Positions 7,075 to 13,651 of a stretch of DNA of 13,651 nt are shown here, one piece after another (position 1 is the stretch's first letter; every line of letters starts with the position of its first letter). The DNA comes from Chloroflexota bacterium (GTDB taxonomy: Bacteria > Chloroflexota > Dehalococcoidia > GIF9 > AB-539-J10), in contig DAOVBS010000008.1 of NCBI GenBank assembly GCA_030670425.1, positions 1-13,651 on the forward strand, read 5' to 3'. The position numbers and the translations under genes were made by a program. Below the pieces are notes generated by a model. It was not told where the DNA came from. It made no database searches and worked only from the letters and a program-made list of their open reading frames with translations.

Positions 7075-10000
7075 ATGGGAGCGGGCTTGAAACCATCTAA
7101 GGTCTTGATCATAGGTTCCGGACCTATCGTCATTGGGCAAGCCGCGGAGTTCGACTACGCCGGCACCCAGGCATGCAAGGCCATGCGTGAGGAGGGGGTG
7201 ACCTCGGTGCTGGTCAACTCTAACCCCGCTACCATCATGACCGACGAAGACATCGCCGATATTGTCTACATCGAGCCGCTCACTGTGGAGGTGGTGACCC
7301 GCATAATTGAGCGCGAGCGCCCGGACGGGTTGCTGCCTACCCTTGGCGGGCAAACAGGACTTAACTTGGCCGTAGCACTGGCTGATGCCGGCATTCTGGA
7401 CGGGTATAAGGTCAGGACTCTGGGGACTCCGATACAAACGATCAGAAAGGCCGAGGACCGTGAGATGTTCAAGCAGTTGTTGATTAGCATTGGGGAGCCA
7501 GTACCAAGGAGTGCTGCGGTAAACACTCACGAAGAAGCAATGAGAGCGGCCCTGGAAATAGGACTACCCCTGATAGTCCGGCCGGCCTACACTCTGGGAG
7601 GTACGGGAGGAGGTTTCGCCAGTACTCGGGAGGAACTGGGTAGAACAGCAGCCATAGGGCTGGCAGCCAGCCCCATTCACCAGGTGCTGCTGGAAGAGTC
7701 CGTTGTCGGCTGGAAGGAAATTGAGTATGAAGTAATGCGGGACAGCGCCGATAACTGCGTCACGGTCTGCAATATGGAGAATATTGACCCGATGGGAGTG
7801 CACACCGGCGATAGTACGGTAGTCGCGCCAAGCCAAACGTTGACCGACAAAGAATACCAGATGCTACGGACGGCCAGCCTCAAGATCATCCGGGCTCTCG
7901 GAATCGAGGGTGGCTGCAATGTCCAATTTGCCCTCAACCCCAAGAGCAATGACTATTATGTAATTGAAGTCAACCCCCGCGTCAGCCGCAGTTCGGCATT
8001 AGCTAGCAAAGCCACTGGTTATCCCATCGCTCGCGTTGCCGCCAAGATAGCCGTGGGTAAGAAGCTCGATGAAATACCCAACCAGGTGACAGGAAAAACA
8101 ATGACCTCTTTTGAACCCGCCCTGGATTATGTGGTAGTCAAGATTCCGCGCTGGTCTCTCGATAAGTTCACTTCCGCTGACCGGCTCATCGGCCCCCAGA
8201 TGAAAGCCACCGGCGAGGTAATGGCCATTGACCGCTGTTTCGAAGCCTCGCTCCAGAAAGCGGTACGCTCGCTGGACTCAGGCAAGAGGTCATTACTCTG
8301 GGAAGACCCGGATTGGGGGCGAGAGGAGAGCATCAGCCGCTGCGTGCAAGAACCCAATGACCTTAGGCTGTGGGCAGTCATGGCCGCCTTGAGAAGAGGA
8401 GCCACCCCGGAAGCTGTCTCCAAACAGAGCAGGATTGACCTGTGGTTCATTGCCAAGCTCCAGAACATCGTCGACATGGAAAAGGAGCTCCTGGCCCATG
8501 CTTTGACTCCCGAACAGCTGTGGAGAGCGAAGCGGCTCGGCTTCTCGGACGAACAGATTGGGGTCCTGGCTGATAGACTGCCAGAGCAGGTGAAACAACT
8601 GCGCAACAGCTGGGATATCCGGCCCGTCTATAAGATGGTTGATACCTGTGCCGCCGAATTTGATGCCAGCACGCCGTACTTCTACAGCACTTACGAAGAG
8701 GAAAACGAGGCACTGCCACTCAAGGCGAAGAAGGCGGTGGTAATCGGCAGTGGTCCTATCCGCATCGGGCAGGGCATCGAATTTGACTACTGTAGCGTCC
8801 ATGCCGCCTGGGCGCTACAGGAGTCCGGTTTCAAGAGCATCATGGTGAATTCCAATCCGGAGACGGTCTCCACCGATTTTGACACCAGCGACCGTCTCTA
8901 CTTTGAACCACTAGACGAAGAGAGCCTCCGCAATATCCTGGAGAATGAAGGGGCGGAAGGTGATACCCCGGCTTCCATAGTCCAGTTTGGCGGGCAGACG
9001 GCCATAAACCTGGCTGAACCTCTATTCCGCAGCGGAATGCCTCTCCTGGGCTCCAGTACCGAGGCTATCGACCTTGCCGAGGATCGGCGCCGCTTCGAAG
9101 GCTTTCTTGATGGCCTGGGTATTCCCCAACCACCAGGGGCTGGGGTGACCTCCTTGGATGAAGCTCTCAATACGGCTAGACTCATCGAATACCCGGTAGT
9201 GATCCGCCCCAGCTATGTCCTCGGGGGTAGAGCAATGGAGATAGTCCACAACGCCAGCGAACTCACCCGCTACATGAGTCTGGCACTGGAGCTGAACACC
9301 AGGCGTCCGGTGTTGATTGACAGATACCTCGAGGGGAAAGAGGTGGAGGTGGACGCCATTGCCGACGGCGAGACCGTCCTTATTCCCGGAATAGTGGAAC
9401 ACATTGAACGAGCTGGGGTTCATAGCGGCGACTCCCTGGCTATTCATCCCGGAGTGAACCTTACTGACCCGGAAGTTGAGACCATCGTTGATTATACGGT
9501 CCGCATCGGCCTAAGCCTGAAGATTAGAGGACTGATGAACATCCAGTTTGTGGTTATGCCCGGGAACACTACCCAGCGGCCTTCGGTCTATGTCTTGGAA
9601 GTAAACCCGCGGGCAAGCCGAACGGTCCCTTTCCTCTCCAAGGCAACCGGGGTGCCAATGGTAAGCGTCGCCACCAAGGTCATGCTGGGTAAGAGCCTTA
9701 AGGAACAGGGATATGCCACCGGGCTGTGGCCGCGGCAGCACCTGGTAGCCATTAAAGCCCCGGTTTTCTCCACGTCCAAGCTACTTGGTGCTGACAGCTA
9801 TCTTGGTCCAGAGATGAAATCCACCGGTGAAGTAATGGGAATCGACTACACACTGGATGGTGCCCTCGCCAAAGTGCTGCTGGCTGCCGATCTGATGCTG
9901 GCACCACAAGGCGCCATTCTGCTGAGTATTGCCGATAGACACAAACCAGAGGCACTTCCCATAATCAGGAAGTTATCTCAACTGGGCTACAGACTATATG

Positions 10001-10320
10001 CTACCGAAGGCACTGCCGCCATGATCGAGGCGGCAGGACTGGCAGTGACAATGACAAGCAAGAAAATAAGCGAGGGGCACCCCAACGTTATCGATGTCAT
10101 CAACGGCGGAACTGTGAATGGAGTAGTCAATACCATTACCGGGGGACGCATTCCATTGAGGGATGGCTTCGAAATCCGTCGGGCTGCAGCAGAAAAGCAT
10201 ATCCCTTGCTTCACTTCACTTGACACGGCACGAGTGGCTGTGGACGTACTGGCTAAGGGTACGCACATCTATGACGTTCGACCCCTACCTGAATATCGAG
10301 GCCTTAACCAAGCGAAATAA
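7075..10320 (+). CDS. carB: Carbamoyl phosphate synthetase large subunit CarB
   Basis: CarB makes carbamoyl phosphate from bicarbonate, ammonia from CarA and two ATP. At 1081 residues it is close to the usual length and complete. The first synthetase half starts with KVLIIGSGPIVIGQAAEFDY, and its ATP-grasp carries RPAYTLGGTGGG and EVNPRVSRSSALASKATGYP. A linker/oligomerisation region (about 405-545) follows. The second half opens at about 553 with AVVIGSGPIRIGQGIEFDY and contains RPSYVLGGRAMEIV and EVNPRASRTVPFLSKATGVP. The C-terminal MGS-like allosteric domain (about 945-1060, with LYATEGTAAMIEAAGL) is retained, so control by nucleotides or ornithine is possible. The start is uncertain: ATG 7075 has no clear ribosome site, whereas TTG 7087 has GGGAG five bases upstream. 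The 66-bp gap to carA holds no gene. Confidence 0.97.
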   Translation: MGAGLKPSKVLIIGSGPIVIGQAAEFDYAGTQACKAMREEGVTSVLVNSNPATIMTDEDIADIVYIEPLTVEVVTRIIERERPDGLLPTLGGQTGLNLAVALADAGILDGYKVRTLGTPIQTIRKAEDREMFKQLLISIGEPVPRSAAVNTHEEAMRAALEIGLPLIVRPAYTLGGTGGGFASTREELGRTAAIGLAASPIHQVLLEESVVGWKEIEYEVMRDSADNCVTVCNMENIDPMGVHTGDSTVVAPSQTLTDKEYQMLRTASLKIIRALGIEGGCNVQFALNPKSNDYYVIEVNPRVSRSSALASKATGYPIARVAAKIAVGKKLDEIPNQVTGKTMTSFEPALDYVVVKIPRWSLDKFTSADRLIGPQMKATGEVMAIDRCFEASLQKAVRSLDSGKRSLLWEDPDWGREESISRCVQEPNDLRLWAVMAALRRGATPEAVSKQSRIDLWFIAKLQNIVDMEKELLAHALTPEQLWRAKRLGFSDEQIGVLADRLPEQVKQLRNSWDIRPVYKMVDTCAAEFDASTPYFYSTYEEENEALPLKAKKAVVIGSGPIRIGQGIEFDYCSVHAAWALQESGFKSIMVNSNPETVSTDFDTSDRLYFEPLDEESLRNILENEGAEGDTPASIVQFGGQTAINLAEPLFRSGMPLLGSSTEAIDLAEDRRRFEGFLDGLGIPQPPGAGVTSLDEALNTARLIEYPVVIRPSYVLGGRAMEIVHNASELTRYMSLALELNTRRPVLIDRYLEGKEVEVDAIADGETVLIPGIVEHIERAGVHSGDSLAIHPGVNLTDPEVETIVDYTVRIGLSLKIRGLMNIQFVVMPGNTTQRPSVYVLEVNPRASRTVPFLSKATGVPMVSVATKVMLGKSLKEQGYATGLWPRQHLVAIKAPVFSTSKLLGADSYLGPEMKSTGEVMGIDYTLDGALAKVLLAADLMLAPQGAILLSIADRHKPEALPIIRKLSQLGYRLYATEGTAAMIEAAGLAVTMTSKKISEGHPNVIDVINGGTVNGVVNTITGGRIPLRDGFEIRRAAAEKHIPCFTSLDTARVAVDVLAKGTHIYDVRPLPEYRGLNQAK

Positions 10321-10337
10321 TCGGACTCGATACACTG

Positions 10338-10366
10338 TTGGGCTCTTGGAGGGGAGGTGCTATAGT
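10338..10366 (+). promoter_or_regulatory. Possible promoter of nrpR
   Basis: TTGGGC (10338-10343), a 17-bp spacer and TATAGT (10361-10366, five of six matches to TATAAT) lie in the 80-bp gap after carB. Transcription would start near 10373, leaving a short leader before the ATG at 10401. The -35 match is weak (three of six), so read-through from carB may also contribute. Confidence 0.45.
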
Positions 10367-10388
10367 AATAGCCGGTTGTCTTAAGCGT

Positions 10389-10396
10389 AAGGAGGG
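10389..10396 (+). promoter_or_regulatory. Shine-Dalgarno site deciding the nrpR start
   Basis: AAGGAGGG lies four bases before the ATG at 10401. The frame is open upstream to 10338, but that extension has no ribosome site and overlaps the promoter, so 10401 is the start. Confidence 0.85.
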
Positions 10397-10400
10397 TTTG

Positions 10401-11396
10401 ATGGAACAGGGATTTGGCTCAGATACGGAGAGAAAGACGATATCCATTCTCAAAGTGTTGAGCGCGTCGTCTGAGCCCTTGGGGTCAATTACCATCGCTC
10501 GCGAACTTGAGCGTGAGGGAGTCTTTCTGAGCGAGAGAGCTGTCAGGTATCACCTGAGAATCGCAGACGAGCGTGGCTATACTCAGCCATTGGGTCGGGA
10601 TGGCCGGATGATCACCAAGGCTGGTCTTGAGGAGGTCAGGCAAGCACTGGCTCCAGAGCAAATGGGCTTCTTACGTGACAAGCTCGAGATGTTGGCTTTC
10701 CAGACCACCTTTGATCCAGGGAAGCGGACCGGTAAGCTATCGATAAACACCTCGCTCATCGATCAGGACAAGTTCAGAGGGGCAATATCGGCTATGAAAG
10801 ATGCGTTCAAAGCAGGGCTCTGCGTGAGTGATCTGGTGGCGACGGCGCAAGAGGGAGAGAAGCTCGGTTCCGTGATTGTGCCAAGCGGCAGAATTGGCCT
10901 GGCTACTGTTTGCAGTGTCGTCGTGTACGGTGTGCTTCTTAAGGCTGGGGTACCCACGGAGTACAAGTTTGGAGGTGTACTCGAGGTGAGAGATTCAAAG
11001 CCAAGGCGCTTCGTTTCCGTAATCGCCTACGCCGGTACCTCTCTCGACCCCTCTGAACAGTTTATTCGGGCGCGGATGACAAGCGTCAGTGCAACTGCGA
11101 AGACCGGGAATGGCAAGATACTGGGTGTCTTTCGGGCGATACCGGCACCTGCGAGGGCAGTGCTCGAGGAGAAGATCACCTTGCTCAGGGAAGTGGGTAT
11201 TGGCGGGGTTTATGCCGTCGGCAACGCCAGCGAGCCCATCTGTCAGGTTCCTATAGGTTTGAATCGCATTGGCATTGTGCAACTCGGCGGGCTAAACCCG
11301 GTGGCGGCAGCCGTTGAGGTCGGGATTGAGATTGAAAGCATAGCCGAAAGCGGGCTAATCGATTTCCAACAGCTACAGAGCTTCTGGGAGCTCTAG
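10401..11396 (+). CDS. nrpR: NrpR-family nitrogen regulator (winged helix plus one NRD/DUF128 domain)
   Basis: NrpR proteins are repressors, best studied in methanogens, that bind operators upstream of nitrogen-assimilation genes and release them when 2-oxoglutarate rises under nitrogen shortage. This 331-residue protein has an N-terminal winged helix of the RNase R-associated type (about 10-80: ISILKVLSASSEPLGSITIA, LSERAVRYHLRIADERGY). A single NRD (DUF128) effector domain fills the rest, with LGSVIVPSGRIGLATVCSVV, EYKFGGVLEV, RFVSVIAYAGTSLDPSEQFI and GIGGVYAVG. Some methanogen NrpRs carry two NRD copies; this one has one and must dimerise to build a symmetric regulator. It follows carB by 80 bp on the same strand and faces a glutamine synthetase family gene. 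The family assignment rests on recognised motifs. The targets are not visible in the sequence. Confidence 0.88.
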   Translation: MEQGFGSDTERKTISILKVLSASSEPLGSITIARELEREGVFLSERAVRYHLRIADERGYTQPLGRDGRMITKAGLEEVRQALAPEQMGFLRDKLEMLAFQTTFDPGKRTGKLSINTSLIDQDKFRGAISAMKDAFKAGLCVSDLVATAQEGEKLGSVIVPSGRIGLATVCSVVVYGVLLKAGVPTEYKFGGVLEVRDSKPRRFVSVIAYAGTSLDPSEQFIRARMTSVSATAKTGNGKILGVFRAIPAPARAVLEEKITLLREVGIGGVYAVGNASEPICQVPIGLNRIGIVQLGGLNPVAAAVEVGIEIESIAESGLIDFQQLQSFWEL

Positions 11397-11511
11397 GACA
11401 GACTGAATCACTTGTCTATCCATTCTCATCTTAGGGTATGCTTTGATCACTACTTAAGCTGGAGAAGTACGTGCCTCGTCCCCGTCTCGCTTGGTTGATT
11501 GAGCTATAGCA

Positions 11512-11648
11512 GGGAATCGGCCGAGTTGCTTCTCAAACAGCGCTACATATATCAGCGGGACGGCGTCTTCTCTCCCACCGTAATCGATGAGACAGCGGCG
11601 AAGCTCAAGAGCTACGACGACAGGAACCTGAGCCAGAGGCTGCACGGC
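11512..11648 (+). pseudogene. Remnant of a second glnA copy (3' end only)
   Basis: This stretch encodes ESAELLLKQRYIYQRDGVF and continues to LSQRLHG. It matches bases 13447-13583 of the intact glutamine synthetase gene with about 11 differences in 137 bases (counted by hand, about 92% identity). Five amino acids differ (D to Y, A to T, V to A, E to D, D to N). It lacks the first ~450 residues and the last 14, so it cannot be a working enzyme. A TTG at 11499 could in principle begin a short frame, but no ribosome site supports it. The 115 bases between the end of nrpR (11396) and this remnant hold no gene or clear terminator that I can see. At 11648-11650 the sequence passes without a gap into an aminotransferase remnant in another frame. 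Confidence 0.88.
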
Positions 11649-11649
11649 C

Positions 11650-12072
11650 AATCCCCTCGCGGCAGCGGCGGGGGTGGCACAGATGGAGCAAATCACGCCT
11701 GAGCTGATAGACAGAATCAACAGGCTGGGAGAATCACTGGCCGCCGGCATCCGCGGCGTCTTCCAGAAAGCGAATATCAAGGGCCAGGTGACCGGCATAG
11801 CCTCACTGCAGAACGTCCATTTCAGCCCGGTGCCTGTGGTGGACGGGAGGACATCGAGAGAAAGCAACAACCCTGACCTGATGCACCTGTTTCACCTGTC
11901 GCTCATCAACAGGGGTATCTTCACGCCGGACAGAGGCCTGTTCTGCGTCTCCTCCCCCATGACAGAGAAAGAGATAGGCGCCGCGGTACAGGCGGTCGAC
12001 GACAGCGTGACCGAGCTCAAGCCCCACATAGAGCGGATATGGCCGGAGCTCATCGGCAGCGTGCTCCCCTGA
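11650..12072 (+). pseudogene. C-terminal fragment of a class III aminotransferase (glutamate-1-semialdehyde aminomutase-like)
   Basis: From NPLAAAAGVAQMEQ at 11650 to the stop at 12072 this frame reads as the last ~140 residues of a PLP-dependent class III aminotransferase. LFHLSLINRGIFTPDRGLFC, followed by SSPMTEKEIGAAVQAVDD, is typical of glutamate-1-semialdehyde 2,1-aminomutase (HemL) and relatives. Full-length members have about 430 residues; the missing part includes the PLP-binding lysine, so the fragment cannot catalyse transamination. It has no proper start, although GTG 11674 or ATG 11683 could allow a shorter product. The frame itself is clean, with no internal stops, so the truncation may be recent or the tail may still be translated. 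It ends 35 bp before the intact glnA, suggesting that the ancestral order was aminotransferase then glnA. The exact substrate of the parent enzyme is unknown. Confidence 0.82.
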
Positions 12073-12107
12073 AGTGAACGGACCCGGCCGTGGCCTTGAG
12101 ACCCGCC

Positions 12108-13634
12108 ATGGCGGATGGTAGAATTCCCCCTATGAAAGACGTAGTGGGAGCGAATGCGAACAAGATATCCCGGTTCCTGGGAAAACCTGCCGCCGATTTC
12201 ACCCGGCAGGACCTCGTCAAGTTCATTGAGGCCAACGATATCCAGGTGCTGAACTTCCGCCACATCGGGGGAGACGGGAGGCTGAAGACCCTCAATCTCC
12301 CTGTCGCCGGCCGGGCCGACCTGGACCGCCTGCTGTCGATGGGGGAAAGGGTGGACGGCTCCAGCCTGCTGCCCTATATCGATGCCGCCTCAAGTGATCT
12401 GTATGTCGTGCCCCGGTACGGCTCCGCCTATGTGAACCCCTTCTGCGACATTCCCGCGGTGGACGTCCTCTGCTCCTACTACAGCAGTGAGGGCAAGCGC
12501 CTTCCCAGCGCCCCCGAGAACATCGTCAGGAAGGCTCAGGAGGCATTGAGGAACAGCACAGGGTTGACTCTGGAGGCCATGGGCGAGCTGGAGTACTATG
12601 TCATCCATGACAGCCAGCAGACGTATCCGGTCAAGGCCCAGAAGGGTTACCACGAGTCCTCCCCTTTCTGCAAGTGGGAGCGGCTGAGATGTGAGGCCAT
12701 GGTGGCTCTTTCCCAGGCAGGGGTGGCGGTGAAGTACGGTCACTCTGAGGTCGGCAACATCTCCGGCGACGGGCGTGATATGGAGCAGCACGAGATTGAG
12801 CTGCTGCCCGTGCCCGCAGAAGACGCCGCCGACCATGTAGCCATCGCCATGTGGATGCTGCGCATGATGGGGCGGAAACATGGCGTCACTATCACCTTCG
12901 CCCCCAAGATCCTGGCCGGCCATGCCGGCAACGGCCTTCACATCCACACCAGGCTTGTCAGGAACGGCAGGGCCATGATGACTGAAGAGAACCGGCTCAG
13001 CGACACCGCCAGAAAGGCCATCGCCGGCTATCTCACTCTGGCTCCTTCGCTGACGGCTTTCGGCAATACTGTCCCCACCTCCTACCTGAGGCTGGTCCCC
13101 CACCAGGAGGCCCCCACACACATATGCTGGGGTGACCGGAACAGGTCCGTGCTGGTGAGAGTCCCCCTGGGATGGCTGAACGTTGCCGACATGGCCAGGG
13201 ACGCCAACCCCCGGGAAAGCGGCGAGTCCCCCGCACCTGCGGACAACCAGACGGTGGAGATACGCTGCCCCGATGGCTCGGCCAACATCTACCTGCTGCT
13301 GGCGGGGCTGGCGGTGGCCGCCCGTCACGGGCTGGAGATGGAGGACTCACTGCAGGTGGCGGATAGGCTCTACGTGGACGTGAACATCTTCGCCCCGGAG
13401 CACAAGGAGCTTCAGCAGGGGCTGCCGCACCTGCCTGCCTCCTGCTGGGAATCAGCCGAGTTGCTTCTCAAACAGCGCGACATATACCAGCGGGACGGCG
13501 TCTTCTCTCCGACCGTAATCGATGAGGCTGTGGCGAAGCTCAAGAGCTATGAGGACAGGGACCTGAGCCAGAGGCTGCACGGTAGGGAAGACGAGACCAG
13601 AAGGCTGATCGATGAATACCTCTACTGCCCTTGA
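12108..13634 (+). CDS. glnA: Glutamine synthetase family protein (divergent type I)
   Basis: This ~508-residue protein has the full glutamine synthetase fold: an N-terminal beta-grasp region (about 40-120) and a C-terminal catalytic domain. Metal- and substrate-binding motifs are present: GELEYYV (Glu160, Glu162), GHSEVGN (Glu214), EQHEIEL (Glu229), GNGLHIH (His278), SYLRLVPHQEAP, WGDRNRS and TVEIRCPDGSANIY (Glu384, Arg386). The tyrosine used for adenylylation in enterobacterial GlnA is replaced (VDVNIFAPE), so that control is unlikely. GNGLHIH and WGDRNRS differ from the usual GSGMHVH and SARNRS, so it may be a specialised glutamine synthetase or a gamma-glutamyl ligase acting on an amine. 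The start is uncertain: GTG 12090, ATG 12108 or ATG 12132, none with a clear ribosome site. Its codons look more G+C-rich at third positions than those of nrpR. Confidence 0.88.
   Translation: MADGRIPPMKDVVGANANKISRFLGKPAADFTRQDLVKFIEANDIQVLNFRHIGGDGRLKTLNLPVAGRADLDRLLSMGERVDGSSLLPYIDAASSDLYVVPRYGSAYVNPFCDIPAVDVLCSYYSSEGKRLPSAPENIVRKAQEALRNSTGLTLEAMGELEYYVIHDSQQTYPVKAQKGYHESSPFCKWERLRCEAMVALSQAGVAVKYGHSEVGNISGDGRDMEQHEIELLPVPAEDAADHVAIAMWMLRMMGRKHGVTITFAPKILAGHAGNGLHIHTRLVRNGRAMMTEENRLSDTARKAIAGYLTLAPSLTAFGNTVPTSYLRLVPHQEAPTHICWGDRNRSVLVRVPLGWLNVADMARDANPRESGESPAPADNQTVEIRCPDGSANIYLLLAGLAVAARHGLEMEDSLQVADRLYVDVNIFAPEHKELQQGLPHLPASCWESAELLLKQRDIYQRDGVFSPTVIDEAVAKLKSYEDRDLSQRLHGREDETRRLIDEYLYCP
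13447..13583 (+). repeat. Direct repeat partner of the glnA remnant
   Basis: This part of glnA is the intact counterpart of 11512-11648: same orientation, 1935 bp apart, about 92% identical by hand count. The pair is a residue of gene duplication. Homologous recombination between the copies could delete the aminotransferase fragment and most of glnA. Confidence 0.9.
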
Positions 13635-13651
13635 TACTGCCAGCCTCCCAC

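Noticed and set aside
11397..11511. Possible small gene or terminator after nrpR
   Set aside because: No open frame with a ribosome site and no stable stem followed by a T-run could be seen.
12390..13328. A 312-codon open frame on the minus strand under glnA
   Set aside because: It is antisense to an intact glutamine synthetase family gene with all motifs; its length is explained by the high third-position G+C of glnA.

Overview
The window looks like bacterial chromosome, most plausibly from an anaerobic Chloroflexota of the Dehalococcoidia type. This is an inference from three things together: sigma70-like promoters and strong Shine-Dalgarno sites, ordinary bacterial carAB, and two archaeal-flavoured elements (an NrpR-family nitrogen regulator and a split, ferredoxin-containing glutamate synthase). 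No rRNA, tRNA, CRISPR array, transposase or phage gene was seen.

Left part (1-5727, minus strand): a six-gene run read right to left. It encodes a four-cluster ferredoxin, a 122-residue protein I do not recognise, an FAD/NAD(P) oxidoreductase, a class II glutamine amidotransferase of the glutamate synthase type, HisF, and the FMN / iron-sulfur synthase subunit of glutamate synthase (cut by the left edge). The last four are tightly packed: gaps of 24 and 12 bp and one 11-bp overlap. The set reads as a non-canonical glutamate synthase assembled from separate polypeptides, with hisF embedded in the middle.

Centre (5779-10320): back-to-back promoters separate the minus-strand operon from carA-carB, which encode the small and large subunits of carbamoyl phosphate synthetase. 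Both are full length with catalytic motifs in place.

Right part (10338-13651): a promoter and strong ribosome site precede nrpR, a 2-oxoglutarate-type nitrogen regulator with one winged helix and one NRD domain. After it comes a scar: a 137-bp copy of the 3' end of glnA (about 92% identical to the intact copy downstream by hand count), joined directly to the C-terminal third of a class III aminotransferase related to glutamate-1-semialdehyde aminomutase. A complete but divergent glutamine synthetase family gene follows.

Taken together, the locus gathers enzymes that make or spend glutamine (glutamine synthetase family protein, glutamate synthase, carbamoyl phosphate synthetase, the ammonia-using HisF) around a nitrogen regulator. 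I found no exact GGAA-N6-TTCC operator of the kind known for methanogen NrpR, so control of these genes by this NrpR is only a hypothesis.
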